NCBI GenBank assembly: GCA_017555595.1
Contig: JAFZGC010000125.1
Coordinates: 1-34,694 of the forward strand
Direction of reading: 5' to 3'
DNA from: Paludibacteraceae bacterium
Lineage (GTDB): Bacteria; Bacteroidota; Bacteroidia; Bacteroidales; Paludibacteraceae
DNA: 34,694 nt
The stretch's first letter is position 1, and each line of letters starts with the position of its first letter. Position numbers and translations under genes: made by a program. Of the stretch, positions 18,120-27,756 are shown in pieces. The notes under the pieces are model-generated. The model saw only the letters and a list, made by a program, of their open reading frames with translations, was not told the origin of the DNA and did no database searches.

Positions 18120-21100
18120 ATGAATAGAAATAGCATAATCACATTCTTCTTATTACTTTTGTCATTGGGTGTGTATGCACAATCCATAACGTTGACACAA
18201 CCTTTTGCTGAAGTTTCCAATGAAACGGTTCTCAATACATATAACAAACAGTTTGCTAAGTGGGAGAAACCTGATTTGGATGATACTTTTCCTTATGTGG
18301 TAATACGCATCGGATTAGAGGGAACCAAGCATGAAATTACTATGGCAAAGCAGATGCTCGGACTCTACATGGGTACGCAAACAGCGGTAGAAGCTATTGA
18401 TCGAAGTGGAGATGATGAACTGCTTTTTTTGGTGCCAAAGCGAGCGCGCAATATTGAGATTAGTTGTGGTGAAGGGTGTGCTCGTATCTCTATTATGGAT
18501 GGTACAAAGGCTTTGAAATCCAATAGGGTATATTATGGACGAGTACATTATGTCCCCCTGGCAGATATGTCTTCGATTGTTAATACACGTCAAAAGTTTC
18601 AATTGGCTGTGACACCTAAAAATGCAATTGTGGAGGTTTATATCAATGGTAAACGAGAACTGTGGCCTGTGGTAGAGGGTCGGGCAAACAAAATGCTACA
18701 TTTTGGCACCTATCGATATCGTGTATCGGCGGAGAACCATTACCACGAGGAGGATAATTTTATTGTGTCGCCACATTCTAATGAGCTGCAAGTAACATTA
18801 AGACCTAAATTTGGTTGGCTCAGTATTGATGGTGATACGCAAATATACGGAGCCTTTGTGTTTGCAACTAATACGAATACTGGAAGTATTAAACAGATTG
18901 GCACTATTCCAATCGAACGAGCAGAACTGCCTATAGGTAAATATACGCTTAATATTCAAATGGATAAATATAAGGAATATACGGGGAATGTCACTATTCG
19001 AGAGGCGGAGAATGCAAAACTGCGTCCTGTCTTACAGCCCAACTATTCAATGGTAACACTCACTACGTCCGACAGAGCAGATATATATGTTGATGGTACT
19101 TGGGTTGCTAAGGGTACATGGCAGGGAACGTTGGAGTATGGCGATTACCTGATTGAAACGCGTCAGCAGAATTGTAGTCCTGCGTTTACTCCAATATCTA
19201 TTGCAACAGGAGATGCTAATGTGGCATATACATTGAATGACCCTATGCCTATATATGGAGCATTAATTGTAGATGGTGAACCGATTGATGCTACCATTTG
19301 GATCGATAATGTAAAACGTGAAACAACTCCGATGGTGTTCAACCAAATCTTAATTGGTGAACACCGGGTACGGATAACTAAAGAGGGATTCTTGCCTTAT
19401 GAGCAGGTTCTTGAGATTGAAAAGGGTAAGGATAAACTCATAAATTATACCCTTTCAGACCTGAAGGATATGCAGACTACTACACCGATTGATATGAACA
19501 ATGTGGTGCATCGATTCAATGTACAGGGAGTTAATTTTGTTATGGTTAAGGTCTGTGGAGGCACATTCATCATGGGAGCTACTGATGAGCAACGAGAGGG
19601 AATGAATAACAACGAACTTCCTATTCACCAAGTTACAGTTTCGGACTTCTATATGGGACAAACCGAGGTAACGCAAGCTCTCTGGACAGCAGTTATGGGG
19701 ACAAATCCAAGTGCTTTCCCGTCCAACCCGTCTAATCCTGTAGAAAATATTAGTTGGGAAGACAGCCAAACTTTCATTCGTAAGCTCAATCAACTCACGG
19801 GGCAAACTTTCCGTCTTCCAACAGAGGCTGAATGGGAATATGCTGCGCGAGGTGGGCGTGATACAATTAGTTACCGATATGCGGGAGATAGTATCATCGC
19901 CAACGTTGCTTGGTCGCTCGAAAATAGCAATCAAACTACCCATATTGTAGCGGCTAAACATGCTAATCAATTGGGCTTATATGATATGAGTGGTAATGTA
20001 TGCGAGTGGTGCGATGATTGGTATGCCGATTATGAAATGACGAAGCAGAAGGATCCACATGGACCTGCTCAAGGGGCATACAAGGTTTATCGTGGGGGTA
20101 GTTGGCACTTTGATGCGAGATATGCTAGAACGGCGCAGCGTAACTATCATACCACTACCTTTAGTAATCACAATATTGGTTTACGATTAGCTTTATCTGA
20201 TATTAAGGATAATGTGTCTGGTCACAATCATAAAGAGAATAATCTTGAGCCTATTGCGCCACCTATGATTGATTCTACAAATATTGTTACTGTGGCTGGA
20301 GTAGCATTTGCTATGGTTAATATTGAGGGTGGCAAATTCATGATGGGATCCACGGAGGAGCAAGGAAATGATGCAATGGAAGGAGAAAAACCTGTGCGTA
20401 ATATCACTCTATCCAACTATGCTATTAGCCAAACTGAAGTTACGCAAGCTCTTTGGAAGGCAGTTATGGGTACAAACCCAAGTGCAGACACTACCTATAT
20501 GCTCAATCCTGTTACGAACGTAAGTTGGGAGGATTGTCAAAACTTTATTGCTAAACTCAACGAACTAACAGGTCGAACCTTCCGACTTCCTACCGAAGCC
20601 GAATGGGAATACGCTGCACGAGGAGGTATGTTGAGTAAGAAATATAAATATTCGGGTAGTGCAACGGCAAATGAGGTTGCATGGCATCTAGCCAATAGTA
20701 GTGGAAAAGCGTCATATCCAATCGGCCAAAAAACGCCCAACGAACTAGGATTATATGATATGAGTGGTAACGTTTGTGAATGGTGTCAAGACTGGTTTGG
20801 AACATATGATGTTACTTCCTTGAATAACCCCCAAGGACCTGCTAATGGATCATATCGAGTTGTACGTGGTGGTAGTGCCCAAACGCCAATGAGGAATACG
20901 CGAGTAGCGTTCCGCAACGGGTATGCAGCCAGTGATAAACGAGAAGATGTGGGGTTGCGTCTCGTTGAACTACGGACGAATGAGGATGAAAGAGCTGCGA
21001 AAAAAATGGTAATACCTATGGATAAAGTTATTCTCCATTTTGATGTAAAGGGAGTGCCTTTTTCTATGGTTAAGGTGGAAAGTGGATCTTTCTTTATGGG

Positions 21101-21728
21101 AGCTACTGAGGAACATGCGGAGTTAGCATATGATTGGGAGAAACCAATGCACTATGTTACACTAGGAACCTATTTTATTGGGCAGACGGAGGTGACACAA
21201 GAGTTGTGGAAAGCGGTCATGGGTACACTACCATGCAATTTCCAAAATGATCTCTCAAATCCTGTGGAGAATGTCACATGGGAAGAGTGCCAAGAGTTTA
21301 TTAGTAAACTCAATGCGCTTACGGGTGCTACCTTCCGACTTCCTACTGAAGCGGAATGGGAATATGCTGCACGAGGTGGAAATAAGTCGCAGAAATACAT
21401 CTATCCAGGCACTGCAAACATAGAAGAAGCGGTTTGGTATAAAACCAATAGTTTAGAAACTACGCACCCTGTTGGGTTGAAAAAGCCTAACGAATTAGGA
21501 TTATACGATATGTGTGGAAACGTATGGGAATGGTGTCAAGACTGGTATGGAAAATACGAGAAAAAATCGGCTATCAACCCAAAAGGTCCAGAGACGACTT
21601 CTGCTGATAGACGGGTGGTGCGTGGTGGTAGTTGGGCTTATGATGCTAATACTTGCCGTGTAACAGTGCGAAATGGACAAGTGTCAACAAAACATAAAAT
21701 TGATATTGGATTCCGATTAGCACTATAA
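18120..21728 (+). CDS. Secreted multidomain protein: PEGA-like modules plus three SUMF1-type (FGE-fold) domains
   Basis: 1202 residues, signal peptide about 1-21. Residues about 22-230 are paralogous to the preceding gene. PEGA-like beta modules fill about 230-450 (GALIVDGEPIDATIWIDN is a clear example). Three SUMF1/formylglycine-generating-enzyme-like domains follow at about 459-691, 720-950 and 969-1202. Each has the start MVxxxGGxFxMG, a QTEVTQxLWxAVMGTxP segment, FRLPTEAEWEYAARGG, GLYDMxGNVxEWC, and a RGGS-to-GLRL or GFRL end. Active FGE needs two cysteines after the RGGS region; domains 1 and 2 have none there and domain 3 has only one (ANTCRVTVRN), so sulfatase activation is unlikely. 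A binding or structural role is more plausible, as for SUMF1-fold GldJ/GldK proteins. Its stop is seven bases from the convergent yifB stop. Confidence 0.9.
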   Translation: MNRNSIITFFLLLLSLGVYAQSITLTQPFAEVSNETVLNTYNKQFAKWEKPDLDDTFPYVVIRIGLEGTKHEITMAKQMLGLYMGTQTAVEAIDRSGDDELLFLVPKRARNIEISCGEGCARISIMDGTKALKSNRVYYGRVHYVPLADMSSIVNTRQKFQLAVTPKNAIVEVYINGKRELWPVVEGRANKMLHFGTYRYRVSAENHYHEEDNFIVSPHSNELQVTLRPKFGWLSIDGDTQIYGAFVFATNTNTGSIKQIGTIPIERAELPIGKYTLNIQMDKYKEYTGNVTIREAENAKLRPVLQPNYSMVTLTTSDRADIYVDGTWVAKGTWQGTLEYGDYLIETRQQNCSPAFTPISIATGDANVAYTLNDPMPIYGALIVDGEPIDATIWIDNVKRETTPMVFNQILIGEHRVRITKEGFLPYEQVLEIEKGKDKLINYTLSDLKDMQTTTPIDMNNVVHRFNVQGVNFVMVKVCGGTFIMGATDEQREGMNNNELPIHQVTVSDFYMGQTEVTQALWTAVMGTNPSAFPSNPSNPVENISWEDSQTFIRKLNQLTGQTFRLPTEAEWEYAARGGRDTISYRYAGDSIIANVAWSLENSNQTTHIVAAKHANQLGLYDMSGNVCEWCDDWYADYEMTKQKDPHGPAQGAYKVYRGGSWHFDARYARTAQRNYHTTTFSNHNIGLRLALSDIKDNVSGHNHKENNLEPIAPPMIDSTNIVTVAGVAFAMVNIEGGKFMMGSTEEQGNDAMEGEKPVRNITLSNYAISQTEVTQALWKAVMGTNPSADTTYMLNPVTNVSWEDCQNFIAKLNELTGRTFRLPTEAEWEYAARGGMLSKKYKYSGSATANEVAWHLANSSGKASYPIGQKTPNELGLYDMSGNVCEWCQDWFGTYDVTSLNNPQGPANGSYRVVRGGSAQTPMRNTRVAFRNGYAASDKREDVGLRLVELRTNEDERAAKKMVIPMDKVILHFDVKGVPFSMVKVESGSFFMGATEEHAELAYDWEKPMHYVTLGTYFIGQTEVTQELWKAVMGTLPCNFQNDLSNPVENVTWEECQEFISKLNALTGATFRLPTEAEWEYAARGGNKSQKYIYPGTANIEEAVWYKTNSLETTHPVGLKKPNELGLYDMCGNVWEWCQDWYGKYEKKSAINPKGPETTSADRRVVRGGSWAYDANTCRVTVRNGQVSTKHKIDIGFRLAL

Positions 21729-21735
21729 ATGCCAT

Positions 21736-23316
21736 TTATCCCAACCAATCGCTCCGATCTATATTGCGGTAGGATATGGCTTCCATAAGATGTTTAGAGG
21801 CTATATGTTGAGCACCCGCTAAGTCGGCGATAGTGCGGGCTACTTTTAGGATACGGTCATAGGCACGTGCAGACAATCCCAGTTTATCCATAGAGTATGC
21901 CAACAGTCTGTCACCTTCTGCATCTAATTGGCAATAAGTACGGACCAGCTTAGGTGTCATCTGTGCATTGCAATGGATAGGGGATTTTGTGGTTTGATTG
22001 TATGCTGAAAAACGCTCTTGTTGTATAGATCGTGCACGTATTACACGCGCTCGGATGGTAGCGCTATTTTCGCTAGGACAATCATCTTTGAGCAGGGAAT
22101 AGGGAACGGGTTGTATATCACATTGTATATCAATGCGATCAAGCAATGGACCTGATATGCGGCTAATATAACGGTGTATCTGAGATGCAGTACAGGTGCA
22201 AGGATGGACTGGATTATTTTCGCCATAATGTCCGCAGGGGCAGGGGTTCATAGCTGCCACCAACATAAATCCAGCTGGATAATTCACACGCATTTTAGTA
22301 CGCGTGATACTGATGTGCCTGTCCTCTAATGGCTGACGCATCACCTCCAATGCGGTGCGTTTATATTCAGGTAGTTCATCCAGAAAGAGTACACCGTTAT
22401 GTGCCAAACTAATCTCACCTGGCTGAGGATTTGTTCCACCACCAACCAAAGCCACATCTGTCACTGTATGATGGGGACTGCGAAATGGACGTTGTACGAT
22501 AAGCGCACTATTCACTCCATTTTGCTCTTTGCGACCTGCCATCATGCCTGCTACCGAATAGATTTTAGTTGTTTCCAATGCCTCTTCTAAGGTCAGGGGA
22601 GGTAGTATGGATGGCAAGCGTTTTGCAAGCATACTCTTACCTGCACCAGGAGGACCTACCATCAGCATATTATGACCACCTGCTGCGGCTACTTCCATGG
22701 CTCGACGAACATTCTCTTGTCCGCGTACATCCGAGAAATCTAGGTCTGCTGAGAATGCATGCATAGCAAATTCGGCTTGTGTATCAACTTGTACGGGGGG
22801 AAATGTTTGGATGCCATTCAGCAAACGTATCACATCTTGCAAATGAGATAAACCATATACTTCTATACCATCTACCACGGCAGCTTCGCGAGCATTTTGT
22901 AGGGGTAATATAATGCCTTTGAAACCTGCTTGGCGAGCCGATAGGGCTATAGGAAGAACCCCTTGAATAGGTTGCAGCGAACCGTCTAATGACAACTCGC
23001 CCATAATCATATATTGCTCCAGCATAGCTGTTTTTACCTCCTCTTCAGCAGCTAACATGCCTATAGCTAGAGGTAGGTCATAGGAGGAGCCTTCTTTTTT
23101 TATATCGGCGGGAGCCATGTTGATTGTCAATGTATGGCGAGGTTTGTTATAACCATTTACGGTCAAGGCTGCAATGATACGTTCATGGCTCTCCTTTACC
23201 GCATTATCTGGTAAACCAACCAGAGTAAATTCAAATCCTGGGACGGCATGTACTTCTATTCTCACTACCACAGCATCTATGCCTTGAGGTGCGGCTCCAT
23301 AGCATTTAATCAACAT
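21736..23316 (-). CDS. comM: YifB/ComM family Mg-chelatase-like AAA ATPase
   Basis: 526 residues from the ATG at 23316. An in-frame TTG six bases upstream is less likely, since the family begins M-hydrophobic-K-x-YG and here MLIKCYGAAPQG fits. The N-terminal ChlI-like domain (about 1-125) precedes the AAA core with Walker A GPPGAGKS (near 219-227), Walker B LFLDELPEY, and a sensor region with NPCPCGHYG. The zinc-type cluster NPCPCGHYGENNPVHPC-TC is present. The C-terminal Mg_chelatase_C domain ends the protein. Relatives (ComM) are hexameric branch-migration helicases that help integrate incoming DNA during natural transformation. It lies 16 bases after tamB and is probably co-transcribed. 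The symbol yifB is equally used. Confidence 0.93.
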   Translation of the reverse strand: MLIKCYGAAPQGIDAVVVRIEVHAVPGFEFTLVGLPDNAVKESHERIIAALTVNGYNKPRHTLTINMAPADIKKEGSSYDLPLAIGMLAAEEEVKTAMLEQYMIMGELSLDGSLQPIQGVLPIALSARQAGFKGIILPLQNAREAAVVDGIEVYGLSHLQDVIRLLNGIQTFPPVQVDTQAEFAMHAFSADLDFSDVRGQENVRRAMEVAAAGGHNMLMVGPPGAGKSMLAKRLPSILPPLTLEEALETTKIYSVAGMMAGRKEQNGVNSALIVQRPFRSPHHTVTDVALVGGGTNPQPGEISLAHNGVLFLDELPEYKRTALEVMRQPLEDRHISITRTKMRVNYPAGFMLVAAMNPCPCGHYGENNPVHPCTCTASQIHRYISRISGPLLDRIDIQCDIQPVPYSLLKDDCPSENSATIRARVIRARSIQQERFSAYNQTTKSPIHCNAQMTPKLVRTYCQLDAEGDRLLAYSMDKLGLSARAYDRILKVARTIADLAGAQHIASKHLMEAISYRNIDRSDWLG

Positions 23317-23332
23317 AAGCAACGATAGGGGG

Positions 23333-26300
23333 TTATAATGTACGAATAGTATCGTTTACGGAATGTGTGTCTTGGTCGGGGATGGTATCAGACACAGTTG
23401 GTATATGTTTTTTAGGCAATTCCCAGTTGAAATCGTGTTTGAATATCAGACCCAAACCTTGAACGGTATTGGCTTGTTTCAGTGAATATTTATCTACTGT
23501 ATGTGTATAGGCTTTTGCACGAAGTTTACCGTTAGGAGTCAACAGATATTCAATGTCCAAGTCGCCAAAGAACGGACGGTTGCTCAAGTCGTTGTAGCGA
23601 TAACCAAAGTTACCATTGATAACCAACTGCCTAATAGGTTGTAATTGATAGTTAGCTTCATATTCTTGACTTGCACTGGCACCTTCACCATCGGTACGGA
23701 AATTGAAGCCCATCGTAAAGATATCTGTCAATTTACTTAACCAGGAGTTTATCTGTCCAGTAATAGTGGAGGAGAGTAGCGAATAGGTCTCATTGAGTCC
23801 CACTGTTTGTGTTGTTTGCAAATAGTCTGCTGTATAGAAACGGTTGAATACCAACAGGTAAATCACTTGGCGCATCAGCATCTCATCGGTGTTGATAATA
23901 GAATTTACTTGACTCTGTACCGACTCGTCAGATTGAGGCAATTCCACGGAAAAGCGTAAGTCTGGGTTAAAGAGTTGCTTGGTCATATACAGCACGCAGT
24001 TCACGGGAACAGATGAGCGGTTTGTAGCTGCTTGTGAAAACTCGCTACCAAATAGGTCGCGGAGCGAGGCGGTGGTGTGATAACGACCGATAATATCTAC
24101 GTTAGGAGACATTGGATCGCCACTCCATATCACGCGACTGCCATCGGCTATATCGAAATTGCGGCGGACGATATTACCTAATGCATACGAGAACATACCA
24201 GATTGTAGTGTGTAGGTACCCAACATCTGTATCTCCTCTGAGGAGTCGTCGTATGTCAGTTTGATATTACCTTCACCTCGACCACGAATACCGTCATCGC
24301 CGCCTAATTTAATGTTTATTTCAGCGGTTGGAGTTGCTTCTATTTGCAATGAAAGCAGTAATTTCGTGCGGTTGGGTAAGGTGGTCAGTTTCGTGGATTC
24401 TGGAGCGGAGAGCAAGTGCAAGAGGTTATTCGATGAAACGGGCTCTTTAAATTCAATAAAGGATGCATTAGAAGCTACTGAGGCTGTGTTTACGCTCAAA
24501 TAGAATTTAGAGTTGGCTTCAGTACGGGCATCTACACTAATCTTGCATTCGTAGTCATCGCCCTTGATATTCACTTTTCCTGTGCCATACACTTTTCCGT
24601 AGAATAGTGACTGTGGATCGTAGGGCAAGTCCATTGCCAGCATGTTATTTACATCGGCAGTCAGATCATAGTGGAAATTCAAGAAATTGGTGTGGGTAAT
24701 CATACCGCTGAATGAACCTTGATGACCATCTTTATCATAAAGGGTGACATGAGGGATTCGAATTGCGGTAGAGTCCATAAATATTGAATCGCTGAAATAG
24801 AATGTACTTCCTATTTGTGGAACAGTCAATTGAGCATCTTTGCCGTAGATAGCCGCTGTAACCCATGTCTGACGATCTTGACCAAACACTTGCAAATCAC
24901 CGTAACCGCGACCTTGTGGGTTGCTAAAGAAGTCGTGCGTCCAAAAGTCAATCAGACTGATATCTACGCTATCACAATGTATATCCAATCCCCACCATTT
25001 GGTAGCTGGAATCACTTTTCCCTGTACTTCTACTACTTTGTGTTGAGTCGAGTCTATGGCTTCACCATTGATGATGATGGTTTTCTCTTCGCGATTCAGA
25101 TAGGCTTGTGCGGTCAAGTTACCCAGATACGTACCATTCAATCCTGCATCTGTGATAGCCAGTTCTGCTTCCACCATAGGCTGGGTAAACAGGCCATATA
25201 AGGTTGCCCAACCTGTCAAAGGACCTTGCACAGAAATCGCTTCGCTGGCTAATGTGTACCCCAACAGGTATTGCAAGTCAATGTTTTGCAATTCCACGGT
25301 GATGGAGTCCTCCGCATGCGGAGAGGCGGTGCCGTGAGCTGCGATAGCTTGATAGTCGGTACTCAATGCGAAATGTTGGATATCTAAGGTGCGTTCTGCT
25401 GCGGTATAGGTGATATCTGCTTCGTTGATTGTCCAAGCAGAGTCATTGAGGATGATATTGGTTGGATGCAGGTGAATATCCAATAGGGGACTATTGGCAT
25501 ATTGCTTGATTTGAGAAGATACATGGATAGTACCCTCATTGCGAACACTATCTGTATTGTCTAAGTGGATTTTCATGTCCACCGAGTCTTGCCATGCATT
25601 CAGGTTTAGGCGCATTTTCATATCGCCAATCTTGGCTGCTGTAGGATTATCCTTAGGAAGGCGATTGTACATGTACAGCGCCACGTTCAAGTCGTTATCT
25701 TGGTTGTCAATAGAGAGTGTCAAGTCTTCTATCTGTGTACCAGATGTCTGTATTTTTGGTATGTGAGCTTGTAACCCCAATTGATGAATGTCTTCGTTCA
25801 CGAAACCCTTGATAGTCGGGTAGGAGGGGATAGACAAAGGCAACTCCAGTACCTTAGAGATCGATTCCAACTCTCGAAAATAGGCATAGAAACCTAAATT
25901 GTTAGGTTTTTCGTTTATCTTTTTAGGCTTGTCAAACAGCGAGGGTAGGTAAGTGTGTAGTATGTCTTGGAAGGTATTGGGCAGTGTGGTGTATTGAAAA
26001 TTGCCCGATATGTTCGCTGTTAGGTAATCCGATTTAAGGCGCATATGGTGTATAGGTGTACCCTCTTTCCATTCGCTGTCAATAGTCAGCTCCAGTTTTT
26101 CCATTAATGCCTGTTCTTCACCGTTGCGTATATCCAACGTATCAATAATCACATAACCGTTGAGATTATCCAACATCTGTTTTGGTGTGCCCGATGTAAA
26201 CATACTGACGTATGTCATAGCACTAATTGCCATCTCTGGATACTGTTCCGTCAAGTGGATTGTATGTGGACGTAGATCTGTGACGCGTGCTGTGAAATCC

Positions 26301-27562
26301 AAGCGCGTATCTTCTTCCGACCAGTCGGCTAAACCGTTGATTTGTAGTGTGATATTCTCGTCGTTGATGAGCAACTGACCATTCACTTCCTCTACACCCA
26401 TTTCTCCGTCAAAGTGAATATCTTGATAGGTATAACCACGATATTCGATATGCGAGATGTTGGCTTCAGCCTCACATCGTGTCAATTGTTTCTTATCGAT
26501 AGTACCATTCACATGTGCTTGCAGTGCAATTTCTCCTAAGTCTGGTTGACTCAATAGATTGCCCAACTGAAAACCATTAGTTGATAGATGTCCAACAAAC
26601 CCATAGTCCTGAAATGTGGAATCAACGGATACGTATCCGTTCACTTTGATTGCTCCCAATGCGGTGGTGAAGGCACCTTGCAGATTGAGATGCTCGATGC
26701 TTCCGTTGATTCCACCACGATAGTGAACGTGACCCAATTGGGCTACGGGTTGAGGAAGCACAATAGGGCGTGTCTGCAAATGTGACAAGAAATCTTGCAG
26801 CAGGGCATGATTGCAATATAGATTGTTGCAGTGCGCCTGCACGTACAAGGAGTCTAAGGTCGTGGGGTGATATACAGCCACATCGCCATCAAAGATGCGT
26901 TTGCCTCTGTAAACGAGTAACATTTGATCCGCAAAAATAGAGTCAAGGTCGCCATGTAGTGTTGCGCTGAAGCCAGCATCTAATTGATCGATTTGTGCGC
27001 GTAAACTCAAATTATGAAGATGTACATCCAGCGAGTCGCTGCTGAATACGGGCAACGCCATAGATAGTTGCAATGGGGCGATCAAGAGCTCATTATAGCG
27101 TATGCGCATATCCGACATGTCCAGTTGGTCGATGTTTAGTCGGAAAGGAAAGGTTTGTTTTTCGGGCTGCTGCTGATAGAGAAGGAAGTGACAATTGAGT
27201 GTGGAATCATTCAGCGAATGAATGTTGATGTAAGGCTGTCGCAGTTCTATGTGTGTTAAATCCAAACGGTCCTCCGCCAATTCAAGTAGGTTGATGGAGA
27301 TGTTGGCTTGTGCTACGAAGAGCAAGGTGTCGTGCTGTTGGTCGCTAATGTATAGACTATCAACGGCTAAGTGGTTCAGCGGGCGATAGTGAACGCGTTT
27401 GATTTCCACATCGGCTTGTAATGTCTGTGACAGCTCTTTGGTTATCTTTCCCACGATATAGGTCTGCACGTTGCTTTGTTGCAATAGCAACGATCCGCCA
27501 CCCAACAGGATAAGCAGCGAACCCAACACAATACCTATAATAATCAGCGCCTTTTTCATCAT
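23333..27562 (-). CDS. tamB: TamB/DUF490-family translocation and assembly protein
   Basis: 1409 residues. An N-terminal membrane anchor lies at about 4-27 (ALIIIGIVLGSLLILLGGG). It is followed by the AsmA-like start (LQADVEIKRVHYRPLNHLAVDSLYI). A very long run of beta-strand repeats follows, of the kind that builds a periplasm-spanning hydrophobic groove. The C-terminal 400 or so residues contain the TamB domain (for example GIRGRGEGNIKLTYD, GSRVIWSGDPMSPNVDIIGRY and LLVFNRF). The family supports lipid transport or outer-membrane protein assembly between the two membranes. In Bacteroidota it often sits beside a BamA-like TamL gene; none is next to it here. The start has two ATGs in tandem (27562 and 27559). 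The promoter is at 27580-27610. yifB/comM follows in the same direction. Confidence 0.92.
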   Translation of the reverse strand: MMKKALIIIGIVLGSLLILLGGGSLLLQQSNVQTYIVGKITKELSQTLQADVEIKRVHYRPLNHLAVDSLYISDQQHDTLLFVAQANISINLLELAEDRLDLTHIELRQPYINIHSLNDSTLNCHFLLYQQQPEKQTFPFRLNIDQLDMSDMRIRYNELLIAPLQLSMALPVFSSDSLDVHLHNLSLRAQIDQLDAGFSATLHGDLDSIFADQMLLVYRGKRIFDGDVAVYHPTTLDSLYVQAHCNNLYCNHALLQDFLSHLQTRPIVLPQPVAQLGHVHYRGGINGSIEHLNLQGAFTTALGAIKVNGYVSVDSTFQDYGFVGHLSTNGFQLGNLLSQPDLGEIALQAHVNGTIDKKQLTRCEAEANISHIEYRGYTYQDIHFDGEMGVEEVNGQLLINDENITLQINGLADWSEEDTRLDFTARVTDLRPHTIHLTEQYPEMAISAMTYVSMFTSGTPKQMLDNLNGYVIIDTLDIRNGEEQALMEKLELTIDSEWKEGTPIHHMRLKSDYLTANISGNFQYTTLPNTFQDILHTYLPSLFDKPKKINEKPNNLGFYAYFRELESISKVLELPLSIPSYPTIKGFVNEDIHQLGLQAHIPKIQTSGTQIEDLTLSIDNQDNDLNVALYMYNRLPKDNPTAAKIGDMKMRLNLNAWQDSVDMKIHLDNTDSVRNEGTIHVSSQIKQYANSPLLDIHLHPTNIILNDSAWTINEADITYTAAERTLDIQHFALSTDYQAIAAHGTASPHAEDSITVELQNIDLQYLLGYTLASEAISVQGPLTGWATLYGLFTQPMVEAELAITDAGLNGTYLGNLTAQAYLNREEKTIIINGEAIDSTQHKVVEVQGKVIPATKWWGLDIHCDSVDISLIDFWTHDFFSNPQGRGYGDLQVFGQDRQTWVTAAIYGKDAQLTVPQIGSTFYFSDSIFMDSTAIRIPHVTLYDKDGHQGSFSGMITHTNFLNFHYDLTADVNNMLAMDLPYDPQSLFYGKVYGTGKVNIKGDDYECKISVDARTEANSKFYLSVNTASVASNASFIEFKEPVSSNNLLHLLSAPESTKLTTLPNRTKLLLSLQIEATPTAEINIKLGGDDGIRGRGEGNIKLTYDDSSEEIQMLGTYTLQSGMFSYALGNIVRRNFDIADGSRVIWSGDPMSPNVDIIGRYHTTASLRDLFGSEFSQAATNRSSVPVNCVLYMTKQLFNPDLRFSVELPQSDESVQSQVNSIINTDEMLMRQVIYLLVFNRFYTADYLQTTQTVGLNETYSLLSSTITGQINSWLSKLTDIFTMGFNFRTDGEGASASQEYEANYQLQPIRQLVINGNFGYRYNDLSNRPFFGDLDIEYLLTPNGKLRAKAYTHTVDKYSLKQANTVQGLGLIFKHDFNWELPKKHIPTVSDTIPDQDTHSVNDTIRTL

Positions 27563-27579
27563 TTTACTAAAAAAACGTG

Positions 27580-27610
27580 CAAAGATACTAAAAATCTTGC
27601 ATTAATGCAA
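27580..27610 (-). promoter_or_regulatory. Promoter for tamB
   Basis: On the minus strand TTG (27608-27610), 20 bases, TATCTTTG (27580-27587). It lies 18 bases before the ATG, so the leader is very short (about 12 bases). Confidence 0.8.
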
Positions 27611-27611
27611 G
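27596..27611. promoter_or_regulatory. Perfect palindrome over the tamB promoter
   Basis: CTTGCATTAATGCAAG is a perfect 16-base palindrome that includes the -33 TTG of the tamB promoter. It would suit a dimeric regulator, but it could be a chance extension of the TTGCATAAT-like sequence found at other promoters here. Confidence 0.4.
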
Positions 27612-27678
27612 AGCATATTATTTTTTCTTGAAAAAATACCCGCAAAATGTATGCAAATGATTTTTTTTGCATTCTGGC

Positions 27679-27695
27679 AAGCGAGATGTTCGCTT
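27679..27695 (-). terminator. Possible terminator of the DUF5106 gene
   Basis: AAGCGA, five-base loop, TCGCTT. On the minus strand it is followed within ten bases by an A-rich rather than T-rich stretch, so it is not a classical terminator. The rest of 27612-27756 contains a nine-C run (27724-27732) and no gene. Confidence 0.3.
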
Positions 27696-27756
27696 ACCAC
27701 TCGGTTACCCTCTGATGTTCCTACCCCCCCCCACACAAAAAAACCGCATAATTGGC

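Noticed and set aside
18120-21728. Active sulfatase-activating enzyme (FGE)
   Set aside because: The cysteine pair needed for catalysis is missing in all three domains and no sulfatase gene is near.
27724-27732. Nine-C run as a phase-variable switch
   Set aside because: It lies between a stop codon and a promoter read the other way, not in a coding or spacer position that would alter expression.
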